NCBI RefSeq assembly: GCF_036417845.1
Contig: NC_089978.1
Span: 142,346,288 to 142,410,287 of the forward strand
Direction: 5' to 3'
Length of the DNA stretch: 64,000 bases
Source: Apteryx mantelli
Lineage: Eukaryota > Chordata > Aves > Apterygiformes > Apterygidae
Below the pieces are notes generated by a model that saw nothing but the letters and a program-made list of their open reading frames with translations, did no database searches and was not told the DNA's origin. The position numbers were made by a program, and so were the translations under genes. Of this stretch, positions 10,846 to 25,200 are shown in pieces (the first letter of the stretch is position 1; each line of letters starts with the position of its first letter).

Positions 10846-13800
10846 CAGAGCTGCAAATGGAGATTTGGAAAAGTAAATATTGTATGTGACAAAAAAACTT
10901 GGTGATTTTGTTTTCTCATGCCCTTACTTCTAAACCAGCTGCACAGCCAAGCTCAGGCTGCTTGGCCCTTATAACTATCTTGGCACCGAGTCAAAAGCTG
11001 ATAAGCATTTGGGCGAGACAGCTCAACTGCTGTGCTGGAAGAAAAACAGCTGCCATGATTGCTGTTTGATTGAGAGCGCTTACACACACTCACAAAAAAA
11101 CACATCGGACAGCAAAGACGGGCCACGAATGCCTGAGGATTCAGCTTCAGAGGATCAACATACATTTCCTTAAAAAAAAAAAAAAAGTTTTATATGGTTT
11201 TTCCTCCATTCCCCCTCCCCTTTTTTAAAGAAAACGTACTGCGTAGACTTGCTTTTCTTCTTCCCATCCCCCCTCCATAACCTCAAGCAAACTCAAGGAA
11301 TTGTGCCAAAAGTCCCGTTGCTAGTTACCAAGTGCATTTTTTTAAACGTCCCTTTGATACTTCTTTCCCTCATGCTTGCCATGGAATATGCAAGTAAGAT
11401 AATCTTTCCATTACTTACAGAAAGCAATTAAAAAAAAAAAACACTTTTAGCTAAACTTTCCTTTTTTTTTTTCTTCTTAAGGGGCAAGAGAAGGGAAATG
11501 AGGGGGAGAAGAATATTTTTTCTTTTTGCAGAGTCCAACATTTGGCTTTTTCCATTTGTGGCAGATCACTGTAATGCTATTGTAAAACAACTTCCTGCCC
11601 CTTTTGGCTCAGGTTCCAGAAGCTGCTAGGCTAAGTTCATAGCACAAACTTTTTTCCCCCTTGCCGAAGAAGAGAGACAAAAAAAAATTTCCTGCAAATT
11701 ATTTTCCCCCTTTTCTGGCTAATGGATTCATAAGGTGAATTTATTGCAGCTCCTTAAGAATGTTACACAAGAGACGTCGGTATCCCAGCTGGATAATTCA
11801 TAAGCTTAAAAGGTGGGGTTATTATAAATGTGTGTGTATCTGTCCGTGTGTGTATCTGTATGCATCTTAATTTTATAATTTTAAATGGGAAGGCTTCCTA
11901 CCATCAGGTGGATAATGAGCTAAGCTGCTTCCTCTGTTGTACTAATTTGTATATCTATCATAGCACAGATCATTGGCTTAGTATATACAGTCTCCTTCTA
12001 CTTTCCAGTTGCTTTTGTACTCTAAGGTAACCTACATCTCTCTCTCTTTTTTCTTTCCCTCCTCCAAATGCTTGGTGTCATGAAAATACTGCTCTAAAGC
12101 TCCTAAACCCTCCCTGCTAAAAACTGGAGATGTTGCAGTCTCTATGGTGTAAGCCAAAAAGGAGAAAATAAGGCCTCCACAACTTGCTCTCTCACGATCT
12201 CTCTCTCTCCCTCCGTTTCTCTCATAGCAACAGCCTTTCTTGGTACGCCTGCTTTGGCATACATCAGCATTTCTACCCGTCCAAGTGTCCTTTTGCGTCA
12301 CATCTCGCCATTTCACTCAACCAATGAAATCTCCCTGTTGTAATAAAAATATATATACTTTTTCTGTTATTGGTATATTCAAAAAATTTTTACACGTTTT
12401 CCTAACAAAAAACATTGTCGAGCATTTGATTTGCCCTACATGAAGAAAAAAAAGGAGACTGTACAGGATTCAACCTTGAAGAGTCTTCTTTGTGGAAAAT
12501 ATGTTACCATAAGAAAAAAGGGATTACATGGTTACTTAAGGGAAGTCATAGTTGTCTCTCTGATTTAATATTTATTTTGCTTATGCTATCATTGCTTTCC
12601 TGATGTACTTTTGAAACAGCTATGCAGTTTCAACTGACTGGAAAAGTCAATACAATGTGTTTCTAAGACTTTATAAAATATTCCTGATAAAAAAATACAT
12701 TAAGTGATGTTTTATTCCTCTGAATATTGATCAGGAGATAGAAAAACTGTGATGGAAAAAGAAAAAGTAGATGGGGGTTTCTATTCCTTGTAACTCTCAA
12801 ATTCCATCCAAAGAGGCTGCTCTCCAACTTCTGCTTAAAAACTCACTAGCCTGCAAAATGGAGCAGAGGTATTTAGAGGCTTAGATTTTTTCCAAGATGC
12901 ATTAAAAATACAATATTTAATAATCTGCTGTGATAATGAGTGACAAAGACTTAACACTATTTACAGTATACTACAGCTTGCAATACAGTCATTCCAGCAG
13001 CTAATATGAACTCTGCCAAACTGATAAGACTGGCAAAAGCAATAATTACTAAGAACCTATCCCACACTAAATACAGTATATACTGCATTTGACAGAAAAT
13101 ACATTCTACCTATACATCATAGAGTATATTAAAATCATCACATTGGTTTCAGACATGACTTTAATCACACTTACTCTATTAAAATGCACAATATCAGCCA
13201 AGTCTAGAAAGTATAGTGCGGCACATGCAGGTTTCTCAGAGTTAGCTGGTTGTGTCACATCTTGAACGACTACTGCAGTGACACATGTAAGGAACCTCTG
13301 TTACACGTTTTTATCCAGCCTCAAATCTCAAGAAAATGCCCAACCACTGGTATTATGAGGAGAATAAACATTTCTATTGTAAGCCAACTATGTTTTATGG
13401 TTTACCCTTACCAACTTTTTTTTTTTTTTAATAGTGTGAAACCACAAAATGTTTTTAATATTTTTAGGGAATTACAGTAAGAACATACTAGAGATTATCA
13501 GAACATAGCTGACAAGATATTTAAATATTGACTTGCCCACAAGTTTTTACTTGGGTAACATCATACCTTCTAATTCCAAACTCTGCCTCTAATACTGTCA
13601 ATATCTATTGCATACTGCCCGTGGATACCAAGAGCATATATGCAAAAATTCTGGGTGGTTAAAAAGTAAAAGCAAGCAAAATTTCTGGATATCAAACCTA
13701 GCAACAGATGGTCATAATGTCCAGCTAAAACTCTTGTTATCATTTTCTGTCTAAAAATAATGACATGACATTCATGATAGTATTTAATGTAACAGAACAT

Positions 13801-14323
13801 GCACAAATGAGAATGCTAGTCCTATGCAGAAGAAAAGAGATTATATAGGATAGTGCATTCAACTTTTGATGCCAATGTAATGTAAAAGACAGATCTGCTT
13901 CTTAAAGAAGGATCAGACTGAAGTATATGAATAACTTAGTCTGTTTTACTTGCATTCAAGAGATTCTCTGAATGGCTTTTCCCCCTTCTACTTAAACATT
14001 ATTTTTAGCTCCTTATTTTTGCCCTTTCTATATAAAATACGTATCTCCTTGTTTATTCTCTATACCTCTCCCTTCTTTCTCACTTTTTGCAAAGTAAAAA
14101 GTGAAGACGGCCAAGTTTCATCTCTGCTTCCTCCCGTCTCATAACGGGGATGATTCTGGTGTATATGGGGAGGTTAAAAGTGCATCTTCTTTGCACAATT
14201 ACTGCTCAGATTCATTCACTGAAAGTTGCCCTTCTACAAGGAGAAATATAAGAGCATTGTATCTGTCCCCACAGTTGGAAAGTAAGATTGAAAGTCATCT
14301 ATCTTTAGGTTACTGAAGTATTA

Positions 14324-14342
14324 AAAAAAAAAAAAAAAAAAA
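14324..14342 (+). repeat. poly-A tract (19 A)
   Basis: Homopolymer with no linked element recognised. Confidence 0.9.
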
Positions 14343-15415
14343 GGGTTAAGGAAAGAGAAAAACAATTAAGTGAAGACTAACTTATAAGATTCACTTAATG
14401 GAAAAGGAATTCCAAAAAGGGAATAATCATTTTAAGATTGAGTTCGAATTATGGAAATAGTAACACGGCAATATTTTCATGCTGAAGTTTGTTTACACCA
14501 TTACATAGTTTTATAACCCCTTTCTTTCCACTTGTTGCAAGTTCTGTCTATCTGAAACTCATTATAGAAGCTCCTGCTAATACACTAGCTTTTCTTATTA
14601 TATTTAAACTCAGAGTGGTATCTCTTGCTCTTTTATCTCAGTTCTATGTAATACAGGTGTCAACACTAAGGTCAGCTCTAAATATATTTGTGAATTTTTT
14701 CCTTCTAAATAGGAGAGCTCATTTTCAACATCAGCTGGTGTCTGAAAACCTATCAGAAACATTTAATTAAAAAAATGAATAAGTACTTTTTTTTTCCTTT
14801 AAATAATCCAATTAAACATATTACGATTTTAGCGTAAAGCCATCTGGGGAAATGCAAATTCCCATCTTTGGATGCTTTTTATCATATCACTAAAATAATT
14901 CCAGTATATAACATCACCAAGAATAGCTTTAACTTAACATTTACAAAGTTTTTCTTTTTAAAGATACTCTTCCAGGATAAAAAATAATCTTTAAAAAATA
15001 AATAAAAGCAAAGCAGCCTTGTCCATTGTTCCCTGCAGGGATTCAAGGTGCTCTGTGGGATTGTAGCTGGGGCACACTGCATAGGAAGGACAGTAATTCC
15101 ATACTGGACAGGTTACTTGGGAAGCTTCTGTTCTACCTTGGAATAACTCGCATCAATTCCAATGCATCCGTGGCTTATTAAATTATGGGGGAAAAACATT
15201 TAAATACCAAATAAAGACAATTTTGAAGTAAGTGATTCTGAACAGTAAAGGCAAGCTGAACACAGATACATTTCCAACAGCCTTCCCTTCAAAACATAAT
15301 GAAGCATTTTGCAAAAACATTTCCTTCAATACACTGTATTTTAATAGTAATGTTTTATAGCAAACTTGGCATTAAACTGGTATCAACACAAATGAAACTC
15401 TGGCAGTAGGACAAG

Positions 15416-15534
15416 TTTTTTTTTTTTTTTTTTTTTAAAGAAAGGAGACATTAAACAGTGCATTGCATTAGCAGTTTTTTAAAGGGTGTTACCAACACAA
15501 TTTTTTCTTGCAACTTTTTTTTTTTTTTTTTTTT
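15416..15534 (+). repeat. two poly-T tracts (15416-15436 and 15515-15534)
   Basis: Runs of 21 and 20 T about 78 bp apart. On the minus strand they are poly-A. The segment between them shows no recognisable retroposon. Confidence 0.9.
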
Positions 15535-18500
15535 AGTTATACAGAGCTGTATGACCGAAACTGATAGTATTAGTATTTTGCTTATATACCATGCTTACCG
15601 ATGAACATTTATATCACAAGCAACAAATGAAAGCACAAACTTAAATTTTGTTTACTGGCTTCTACTTAATTATCATAAACATGCTACAGAGTTCCTGGAG
15701 GCAAATTTAACTACAGTGTGTATCTGTGAAGGAGGTGCAAACTAGAAGTTAAGCAATGATATTAACAGGTCTTGTTTCATTTTCAGATGAGAAGAGAGCT
15801 CCTCAGCTGTAAAATACCACGATTTTTGTTTTATTGAAAATTTAACTAAATAGCTTTTAAAAATATTCCGTTCCCCCGGTAGTATTAATGCATGGTCCGA
15901 CAGACTGTAAGTTATTCTTCCTGCTGGGATCAGACAATACAGCTCTACTGTATGGATCACTGGCTCTTGCTCTTTTTTGATAGCCTACGTCCCCCTCCTC
16001 CCCCCTCCTCGGCACCTCCACATCCCACTCAGCATACCTCAGCTACTCCCAAGTTTTATACAGGTCTGACTGCCTCCCTCTTCCTCTGCTTTGAATAAGC
16101 TCTACGTTAAAAGCTGTCCCACTGAGATCAGGCTTTACTATTCAAGTCCGGGTATGCAAAAGTGTTCACGTTTTCAGTGACAAGTTGCAATTGCATTCAG
16201 TTAGCTAAACAATAAGAAATGGTCGTAAATATTTTATAATCACAATATAAAAAGCAGCAACTTTCTTTAGCAGCAGGACATCTAGATATACTTACAGAAA
16301 GAGAGACAGCACTCATACTAGTGAACATCATACTTTATATGCAAAGTTTACAACCTGGAAATGTTAAAAGATTTTTACCATCTGATATTTCTGTACCTTC
16401 AGCAGTGACTGACATTTCTAGTTCTCGTACCATAAATATTCTGTTCTGGCAATACTTTTATCCTGATATCACTGGGAACACAGAGCTAAAATAAGCTATT
16501 GGGTTTTAAAACAGAGCCCTGCATTTATTTAAATGGGCAGGTCTGCTTAAAATTGGATGACAGGTAAAAGCCCTGAAGAAATAACTACTGGAGGAAAAAA
16601 AATTACCCCTCCCCCCAAAAAGTAGCCAATATATTGTAAACAATAAAATATTAATTTTTAGAACATGCTAAGCTGCAAGAGGCAAGCAAACATACATGAT
16701 GAAATTTATAATGAAAACTTAAAAGTTCTTAAGTCTTCAAAAAGGGGATTAAAATACCTTTATATTGTAAATTACTTACAGACTTTTAAACTAGACAGGC
16801 GTTGTCTAGCGACTAAGTTCTGTGTTAAAGAGTTTGCATTTTTTAATTACAATAGAGTGCTACAATTCTGAACAAAGTAAATTCTAATGGTAACAAAAAT
16901 AACATACAAATAAACTGCTTAATGTTTTTAATATTAAAACTTTACTAAAGTCATAAAATTTAGTAAAGGCTAAAAATTTGCATAAATTGTAGGAAAATAA
17001 AAAGGGATGTCCATTATCGTAAAAGATGCATAGCAGTTATAATTATTCAAAACATACAGATACTTAATCTGATGTGTTTATAAATATAGCATTCACAGGT
17101 ATATTATCCAATTATGAACTGAGTATTAGTATTACACCTATATTTTATAGCCAACTTTAGTTTTACAGTTCAGTTAAATCTGTATTTCTCTTAAGCCACT
17201 TATAAATAAAGTATGTGGTACATATGCATTTTAGATTCGTATATCTAGCCTGGCTATCTAAAATATAATTGGAATCCCAAACTGTAACAGAGTATATTTG
17301 TAGACGAAGTGGTATTTAAATGTACTAGTGCAAATACTAGTATATTTAAATGCCTCTTCTTGAAAAAAAGACTCCTAACATGAGCAATATTGACACATAT
17401 TATTATTACTGTAAAATACAATGTCAAGAAAATAATTATCCTATTGAATGTATTAATGTATTTATTTGTATAAGTAATACGGGCTTTTATATTTTTTACA
17501 GCAGTCACAGGTAAACACCATCGTCAATTAAAAACCTTCATAAAATTTATGTTCTATGAATTGTTATCCAAGGAATCATTTGCTTTTTTCCTCTGTCATG
17601 TTATACTTACTGAAGTTGTCACAGTTGCATTCATTATCAGATTCTTACATTTTGTAAGGATGTGTAAATTTACATATTCAGCTTTAACAGTATTCTGCTA
17701 TTTTTCAGTTTTAGTAAACAAAATGTCACACACATATGTGATCCTATATTTCCTTTGCCTAGAAATATGTGTTCCCATACAGAGATACATTTAAACATTC
17801 TTTATATATGCACACACATTTCATATTTGACAAAAATGGCAGAATAAATATGAAGGATTTTAGAAAATTCAAATGGACTACTATCCCACTCCCAAACAGA
17901 TAATATGAACAATACACAGCATTATGAACTTATTTATATCAACAGAAGTTCAAAGCAAGTCCACTAACACCAGCTGCAGTGATGGAGTTACAGCTGGGGA
18001 ATTCAAAGCAGATTTAACAAGAAGGCCTCAACCGAGCATGTAACACTCCAAATTGAACTATTTATGTTTGTATAGAAATTTACATTACCTTTACATTAAA
18101 TATCATGTAAAATAGTTTTTAAAAACAGACTGTCATTGTGGTACTGTCAATAAACTGCCAGTTTACTACAAAGAATCTTTTTATATAATTTTTCATTTTA
18201 CTTTAAAAAGATTAATCAGCTTCCATGCAGACGAAACGTATGTCACAATTTAATAAAGGTTATTTTAATGAAATTTATTGCAACCTGACAAAGCTAATAT
18301 GAACTCTGTTATTCAGTGGGGTTTTTCTAACCTATCTATTCTGATAAAGTACAGAATGAATGACAACATTGGCATCACCAAAACAAAAAAGAAACTATTG
18401 AAAAACTGCTTCCAGACTCATTCAGTAAACCATTTTTGTCAGTTGTTTAAAAACACTTCCTTTTCAGAATACTGAGAATTCCCAGTGGATATCAGTGACT

Positions 18501-21500
18501 AATCCATGAAAACTTCAAGTTTCGAAATTAACCATTTTTGCTAGGGCATAATTCCATTTCACTGGAGATTTTAGATGGATGATAAAAACATTGAAATGTG
18601 AAAAGGTCGGCTCTTCAGTTTATATTCCCAGAAATGGTATGCAATGGATTTCTCTTGGTCTGCCAAGCCAATTTCAAGAAAACTTCACAATACATCTTCT
18701 ATTGCACATGAGTACCTTAATAAGGAAATTGTGAAAAAAAGGGACAGAGACACCTTTTGTCTCCTGGCAGCAGGGCAGTGAGTCTGGGGTTGGAAATCAA
18801 GAACTCTCTCTGACTCACTTACAAATACATCTGCTCCTCAGAAACTTTTTAAGACAAATGCCAAAATCAAAGTTGCCATCTAAAGCTTATTTTACTTCCA
18901 TCATATGGCTGCAGGAAAAACAAACAACTCCTCCTCCCCTCAACAACTGTTTTAACCAAATGCCATACTTAGTCTCTCTTCTTTGTGCGCACACACGTGT
19001 GCTGTGTGTAATATGGTAGACCTATCCAGACATATGTATGCATGTATGTATTTATAGTCTTGTGTTGCAACAGCCCATAAGCTATGAACTGTACTAGTGT
19101 AAGACTATAGTGTTCATATTCAGTTTTCATAATACTGCTTAGTGTAAATCACAATATTTTAATAGTGCTGCCTAAAGATTACTAACAAGAAGTTAGGTTT
19201 GAATTTTAATAGGAAAATCATAGAAGGCATGGTTTAGGACTACTTTTTTTTCTAGTTATCCAAATAAACACAGCATTTAAACAATGTTAATACTTCTAAA
19301 ACACAGCGTAAAAACTATTCAAAAATTGATAATGACAGTACTACACCAGCATTATTTTTATCCCTTGACCATTCTCATAACAACTCTTCACTACATTCGT
19401 AGAACATGTACAAGTAACTAATCTGTAACTACCTGAATTTAGGACCTCATTCCTTTGCTAGAACTGAAACAATTAGGGAAACTGTCTTACAGATCAGATA
19501 TTTCATCTAATGCAGCATTGCACATGCACACACAAAACAAAATTGTTTTTTCAGTTCCCATTTGTCCCAATAGCCAATGATTTGTTCCCCCTTTTTGCTC
19601 AGCACTCAGCTGGCAGTGCTGCGAGCCTTCAGCACAGAGAGGAGAGCAAAATAAATACTTCAAGATTCATTGCGGAGATTTGCAAAACACAGTTCAGCTT
19701 TAATACTGCACTTACACACATGCCCATCTATGCAAATGGCTATGCCATACACAGAGAGGCAGATTTTTAAAGGACTATCAGATCTACTATTTTAGTGTTC
19801 ACCTTTTACTGGCCAGCAAATGGCCAAAACCTTAATCAGTACAAGAAATTTGATCTAACTGGAAAAGCCCACTTTGTGCTGGAACTCCGCTGTTATTGTA
19901 GCCTTTGTCTTTGCCTCTCCCTAGCAGAGAACACAATTTTGTGCCTCCACCACATTTTCCTTTCCAAAGTGGATAACAATTGCAGAAAATATCAGGATGG
20001 TACTCTCGCACTACAAAAAATAGCAACACAGCGCCACAGAGAAGCAGCATTTTTATTTTTACAGGTGTAACAGGACAAATAGCCTGTTTTGTATTTTCTG
20101 CTCACCCTAATATTAAAAACCCTGTACAATATGCAGCCATCTGTACTGATGCAGCATTTTGAAACTTTACTGTCTTTCTTTTTATTCAAGCATTCACAGG
20201 AAAGAGGCAGAAGAAGAGATTTTACCTTAAGATAAAACGAGCAAATCAGCATTTATTTCAACTGACCTGTGCTGAGTTACCAGAGGCCTAAATATATATC
20301 TGGCAGTCCAGTGTTCAGAAAAATGTTTCTCTTCAGAAAAGTGAAGAATAGACTCAGTAATTTCCACAGCACATCTGAAGCCTCACCAAACCCATGTTCT
20401 ACACAATAATTTTTTCCTTTAACCTTTTTTTCTCTTCCTAGATAAACCAAAATGTAGTAAATTACTGTCCAAAGGACCAAGAAAATCAGCTGGGTAACAG
20501 AAATGGCTAAACATTAAAGGTAGAATAAAAGGTGTATAACAGTTGCTTAACATAGAACGCTGTTTAATATGAATGGGTCTTGCTTAGTTTTCACTGTAGG
20601 GATCGCATTTAGAAACAATTCTGATAAAGCAAATTTAGAAAAATACAGAAATTCATATTTCTAATTTCTGTAATTTCTTTGTCTAGGAAATTAAAAAAAA
20701 GCTTGAAAGGACAAAAAACACTGCTAAGCCTTACAAAGTATATTACCTAGAGAAATCACTGACAGCAGTAACACTGAGAAATCAAGTTCACACAATAAAA
20801 TAGACTATTCCCTGTCCATTTTATATAAACTTTGCCAGAGATAAAGTTATTTTTTAAACAGTAAAACAAACAAGCAAACAAAAAAACCTTTTCACATAAA
20901 TAGCTTGAGAGTTTTTTAAAAGGTGAAGTACACACAAAGCAAAAAACCTCTAGAAAGCCCCATTCAATGTGAAGCTTTCAGAAGAGGCATTTCTACTACC
21001 ACATCTTAAAATTATTTCAACATGCAACATGATAATATAGCATACACTCAGAAAAATTAATTTTCCTTTCAAGCAGACACTAACTGTATTTATTTTTAAG
21101 GTTCCAATCCTTTTTTCTTTTTTTCAGAAAATACAAACATTTTACATATTTACTATTGGCTGGATGTTTTCCTCACCTTTTTTTATTCCAAGCAGCTCTT
21201 CTCATTTTAAAATTCTCCTACAACACTCTGACTCCAAACAAAGCATAACTGTATCAAAGCTTTAAGGCAAAAACCCAAAAATGAACGCAACCAACATTGC
21301 ATTGACACACACTTTAGCCTTTAAAATCCAGCAGCTAGCAGAAAAGCAACATTAGTATTGAAGAGCACATGGTCAAAGGCATTGGATCTTATATTTTCAT
21401 TAGTTATTTTAATTTTAACCTACTAACACAAGGGAGGAATAGATGCACGTCAACGTGACGATGTTATTTTTACTGGATAATATTTTAAATGGATATAAGA

Positions 21501-22069
21501 TGTATAACTTTCCCTTCTGGCTTCCCTTCAAATCTAAAGCTGGTGTACTTAGGGAATTTAAAATAACGAATAAAGAAAACAGAAGGGTTGGTTTCATTAT
21601 TGCTTGTATTCAGCGTTACTTGCTGCTTACATGCTAACTCTGTGCTGTCCGTTTGGCTCAGCTTTGAATGCAAGTTTTCATTAAGAGGGAATGATGTCTG
21701 AACTGTTTTGCCACTTCTTTTGTTTAAATTACTTATTTTCCTGTATTAGAGAACCCACATTTTAAATCTAAGAGTAGATGGCTGGAAGTGTTTGTTTAAA
21801 TAATACAACAACATCAAAAAAAAAAAAAAGGGAAAGAGATGTAATATTTTACTTGAAATGACTGCAAACCAAAGAAAATAAATTAAAATGAGGAGAGGGA
21901 GAGAAAAAGAAAGCAAAAAAAAATATCTGCTGTCTTAGACAAAAGAGTTACAGTACTCTTTTTTGGGCAAATCCATAATACAGGATATAACCTAAAAAAG
22001 AAAAAAGGCATGGAGGTCTGCAACAGTTACAGGCATTGGCATGCTCCCTTCTCAGGGGAGAAGGGTGCC

Positions 22070-22290
22070 GAAGGAAAACCTGTGCCCAAAGCCCAGGGGC
22101 AGCATCCTGGGCGCCCCGTGCCAGGCAGCAGGAGGTGGGGGATGCTCCCGCGCATGGAGGCTGCCGCCATCCCCGGCCACGCACCTCCAGCTCCACCCAG
22201 GTGGACCGGACGCAGGGGGTGCCCACAGACAGGCAGGCGACAGGCTGAAAAGCAGCATATGGCCCCCTGCTCATTAGACTCCAGCTAAAA
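22070..22290. other. GC-rich patch without splice signals
   Basis: A local GC rise with moderate CpG, lacking a convincing splice donor on either strand. Open frames of up to 158 codons (minus strand, 22424-21948) cross it, but the translation is rich in Pro/Ala/Arg/Cys, is not recognised, and overlaps three comparable plus-strand frames, the usual sign of composition rather than coding. Confidence 0.4.
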
Positions 22291-25200
22291 GGAGTCCAGG
22301 GAAACGCTCGTGGCAGTAAACGCCAGAGCAGCTCATTTGCAGGATCGCACCCTAAGCCAGCAATCACATCAGGTAAACCTGCTCTCCACTCCCTTGCACC
22401 AATACAGGAGTGTCTTGTAGGCATTTATAGGGGTACAAAAAGCGACAAAGCTGGCAAGCCTAGAAACGTCCAAGCCTGAGAGCCAAAACTTGCTGTGAGG
22501 CACATTTTTACCTTGATCCTGTGCTTAAGGCCATGCATCGACAGGCGCAGAAGCCTCTACGCTTACTATCACAGCGGTACTGGTTTCTGCGATGGCGACA
22601 TTGTAACATTCCCCCGTACCCACCCCCATTCTGTGCTCAGTTTTAACCCTGCTGTGCTTTAGACAACTTGGTTGTCATTAGCAATTACAGACTTTTTTTT
22701 CATTTATTTTTGAGAGAAAGAAGAAATGTGGAAAAGCTGTAGTTTTGTTGAAGATGTGTTTACAGTCTGAGTAATTATTTTACGATCTGTCATTTTATAT
22801 TACAGATTTCCCTGCTGAACAAAGAACAGCACTCGGAGATGAAAAATAATAAACATCTTTCAGAGAAAGGTGGCAGTTTTTCTATAGCAAGCTTTCCATA
22901 TAAACATGTGGTAGCTGAGATAAATTATCTATGTTCACTGGCCACAGCAACTAAAAATGATCCTCCCATTCTGCCACCAGTTACCTTTTGAAACCAAAAA
23001 TCAGTATTTGTGCATAAAACTCATATTAAATGCAGGGAAGCCCTAGTTCACTTTGGCTTAGTGCTCCATGCTCAGCTTCGCCCTGGTTAGATAGAGAACG
23101 GACTGAGATTTTCCTTTTCCATGTGTGTACTAAGGCCACAGGCACTGAAATGGTGCAACACAAAGAAAATGTTATGAAGAAAGGGGGTGAATACAATCTG
23201 GTGGGACACAGTGTCACGTTTCCTCACAAGCTGAAAAAAAGACACGTATTTTGAGGTACAACGATGACCTCAGAGGCCCAGGTTTAATTCTGCAATTACC
23301 GTGCGGTTTCTTTCTTTTGAGAGAAAAATTCCCTAATTTTCATTGATCTAACGTTTCTTCATTTGGAAGAGCACAGGGAAATAAGAAAATAATAATGTCA
23401 AAGGCTCAAAACAGAGAAATTATATTACCACTGGTACAGCGGAGGACCCAAGGAATACATTTTCCTCAGGAAAGGATTAAACAACGCGGCCATTGGCAAG
23501 CAAAGGCTAATCCACTCTCTCTGAAAGCACCCGACTTGGATTTTTTGGCGGTCCTGCTACATACTTGGAGGCTACTGTGCAGCAAACCTGCTCCGCTGCC
23601 ACTCGCCGCCCGCACGTGCCTAAATTAGTTCTCCATTTTGCGGAGGCCCTGGGAGAGCAATTCCCATTGAGAGGGGAACAAAGGCCGCGACCCGGGGTCA
23701 GGCGTAATGCCGGGAGCGCGACCTCCCCTTTGTGCCCAGCAGCACTGTTTACTCTGCCTAAGTAAAGATCACCAATACATTAACTAAAGAGGATTAAAAA
23801 GGTCGTATCCCCAGGGATGGAGCTCGCGCAAGTGGCAATTCTCTCCAGTCACTAAATCATTTGACTTTTTTTTTTTTTTTTTTTTTTAAATAGAGACACC
23901 TTAACCTGCTCATTGACAAGTTATTTCCAAAGCAAAAAACGAGTGCAAAATTTGCGTGTGGCCTTCCTTCCAGAAATGGGTTAATGGCTGCACATGCAGC
24001 AGGCTATTTTGGAGTTATTTTTAAAGATATTGAAATACGTTAAATGAAAGCTATCACCTCAATACAATTTTTCTACATTTCCTTCTGAAAAGTTCTGAGT
24101 CGATTTACAAAATTGTTTGGGTCATAAAATGGTTAGTAAAAAGTGGTATCTTTTGTAGCTGTTATAAATTGGAATCATAAAATAGCCTGTAGCATGGCAA
24201 TATGCAGAAGGAGTACTTGCTAGTGTAGAACATTACTGCTAAATCTGGAATATTTCACTTGTGAAAAAGAAACAAAGGAAAACAAAGGAAAAATGTTCTC
24301 TATTAGAAGGCATGCTGCTAGCTAGGCATACCCAAGTGAAATAAGCACATACTTTTGGTGTTAAGCTTTCTGTTACTTATTTATAACATTTTAGAACACC
24401 ATTATTAATAGCAGAACTATCTCATGAAACAGCTAAGTTAACACTGCATTGTTAACGCAGGGGAGGCAACACGGTCAGTTAGCTAGCACGCTGCACTATC
24501 ACCTTTCCATCCCGGCCCCTAACCCACTGGCCTGCCGGGTGATGCCAGCTCGTGCTCCCTCCTCTCTTCTGCTAGGCCACTGTGCTCCAGCAACAGGCGG
24601 GAGCAGTAAGGAAGATCCTCTGCGCTGTACCTCAGCATGTCAGAGAAGTAACTTCTCCCTTTGGCAAGCTTCTTCAGAGCAGGAACACATGCATTTCAAA
24701 TGGTTTTAAAAGTATCTAAACAGATAGATGATGAGATCAAGGATCCAATAAAAATAGCATTACACTCGCTTTATTATGTTTTCCCTTTGTGAAAAGAATC
24801 ACTTCCTTCTTTACCCATCACTGCTGTTCCTAGTGCCTGTTTCTGATCTTTCCTTTCCCTAGCAGGAAGGGAGGGAAACTTACTGCTGTCAAGAAAACCA
24901 AATGGAAAAACCCTTCCTAGCATACGTGTCCCATTGAGAAGCATGGAGTTTAGCCCAGACAGCTCACAACAACCTCCACAGAGGCCAAGTGTAAAAGAAG
25001 AAACTTCCAAAGCATCTGTTTGTACCATGATGGGCAGCATTTTCACCACAGGTGGGTGACAGACTGGCACTCAGTACAATTCTCTTCTACTTTTTCCCAC
25101 CTCTCCACTTCTGTGCCTGGAACAACTGAACCAAACCATACTGTTTCCAGTGATTGCTGTTCCCCCTAAATCTAGTATGAAAGTATTGGGCTTTTTATTA

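Larger units (their letters stand above)
10845..22065. other. long AT-rich non-coding stretch
   Basis: No exon, RNA gene or clear mobile element is supported. All open frames are below 95 codons. Homopolymers are common, for example A 14324-14342, T 15416-15436 and T 15515-15534. CT-rich DNA occurs at about 12038-12062 and 12188-12222. The part nearest the GC blocks (about 10900-11830) has E-boxes and homeodomain-type ATTA/ATAAA strings in non-repetitive sequence and may hold conserved regulatory DNA; without an alignment this cannot be shown. Confidence 0.5.

Noticed and set aside
21948..22424. 158-codon minus-strand open frame
   Set aside because: Overlapped by three plus-strand frames of 70-92 codons in the same GC patch; no domain, splice site or polyadenylation context supports it.
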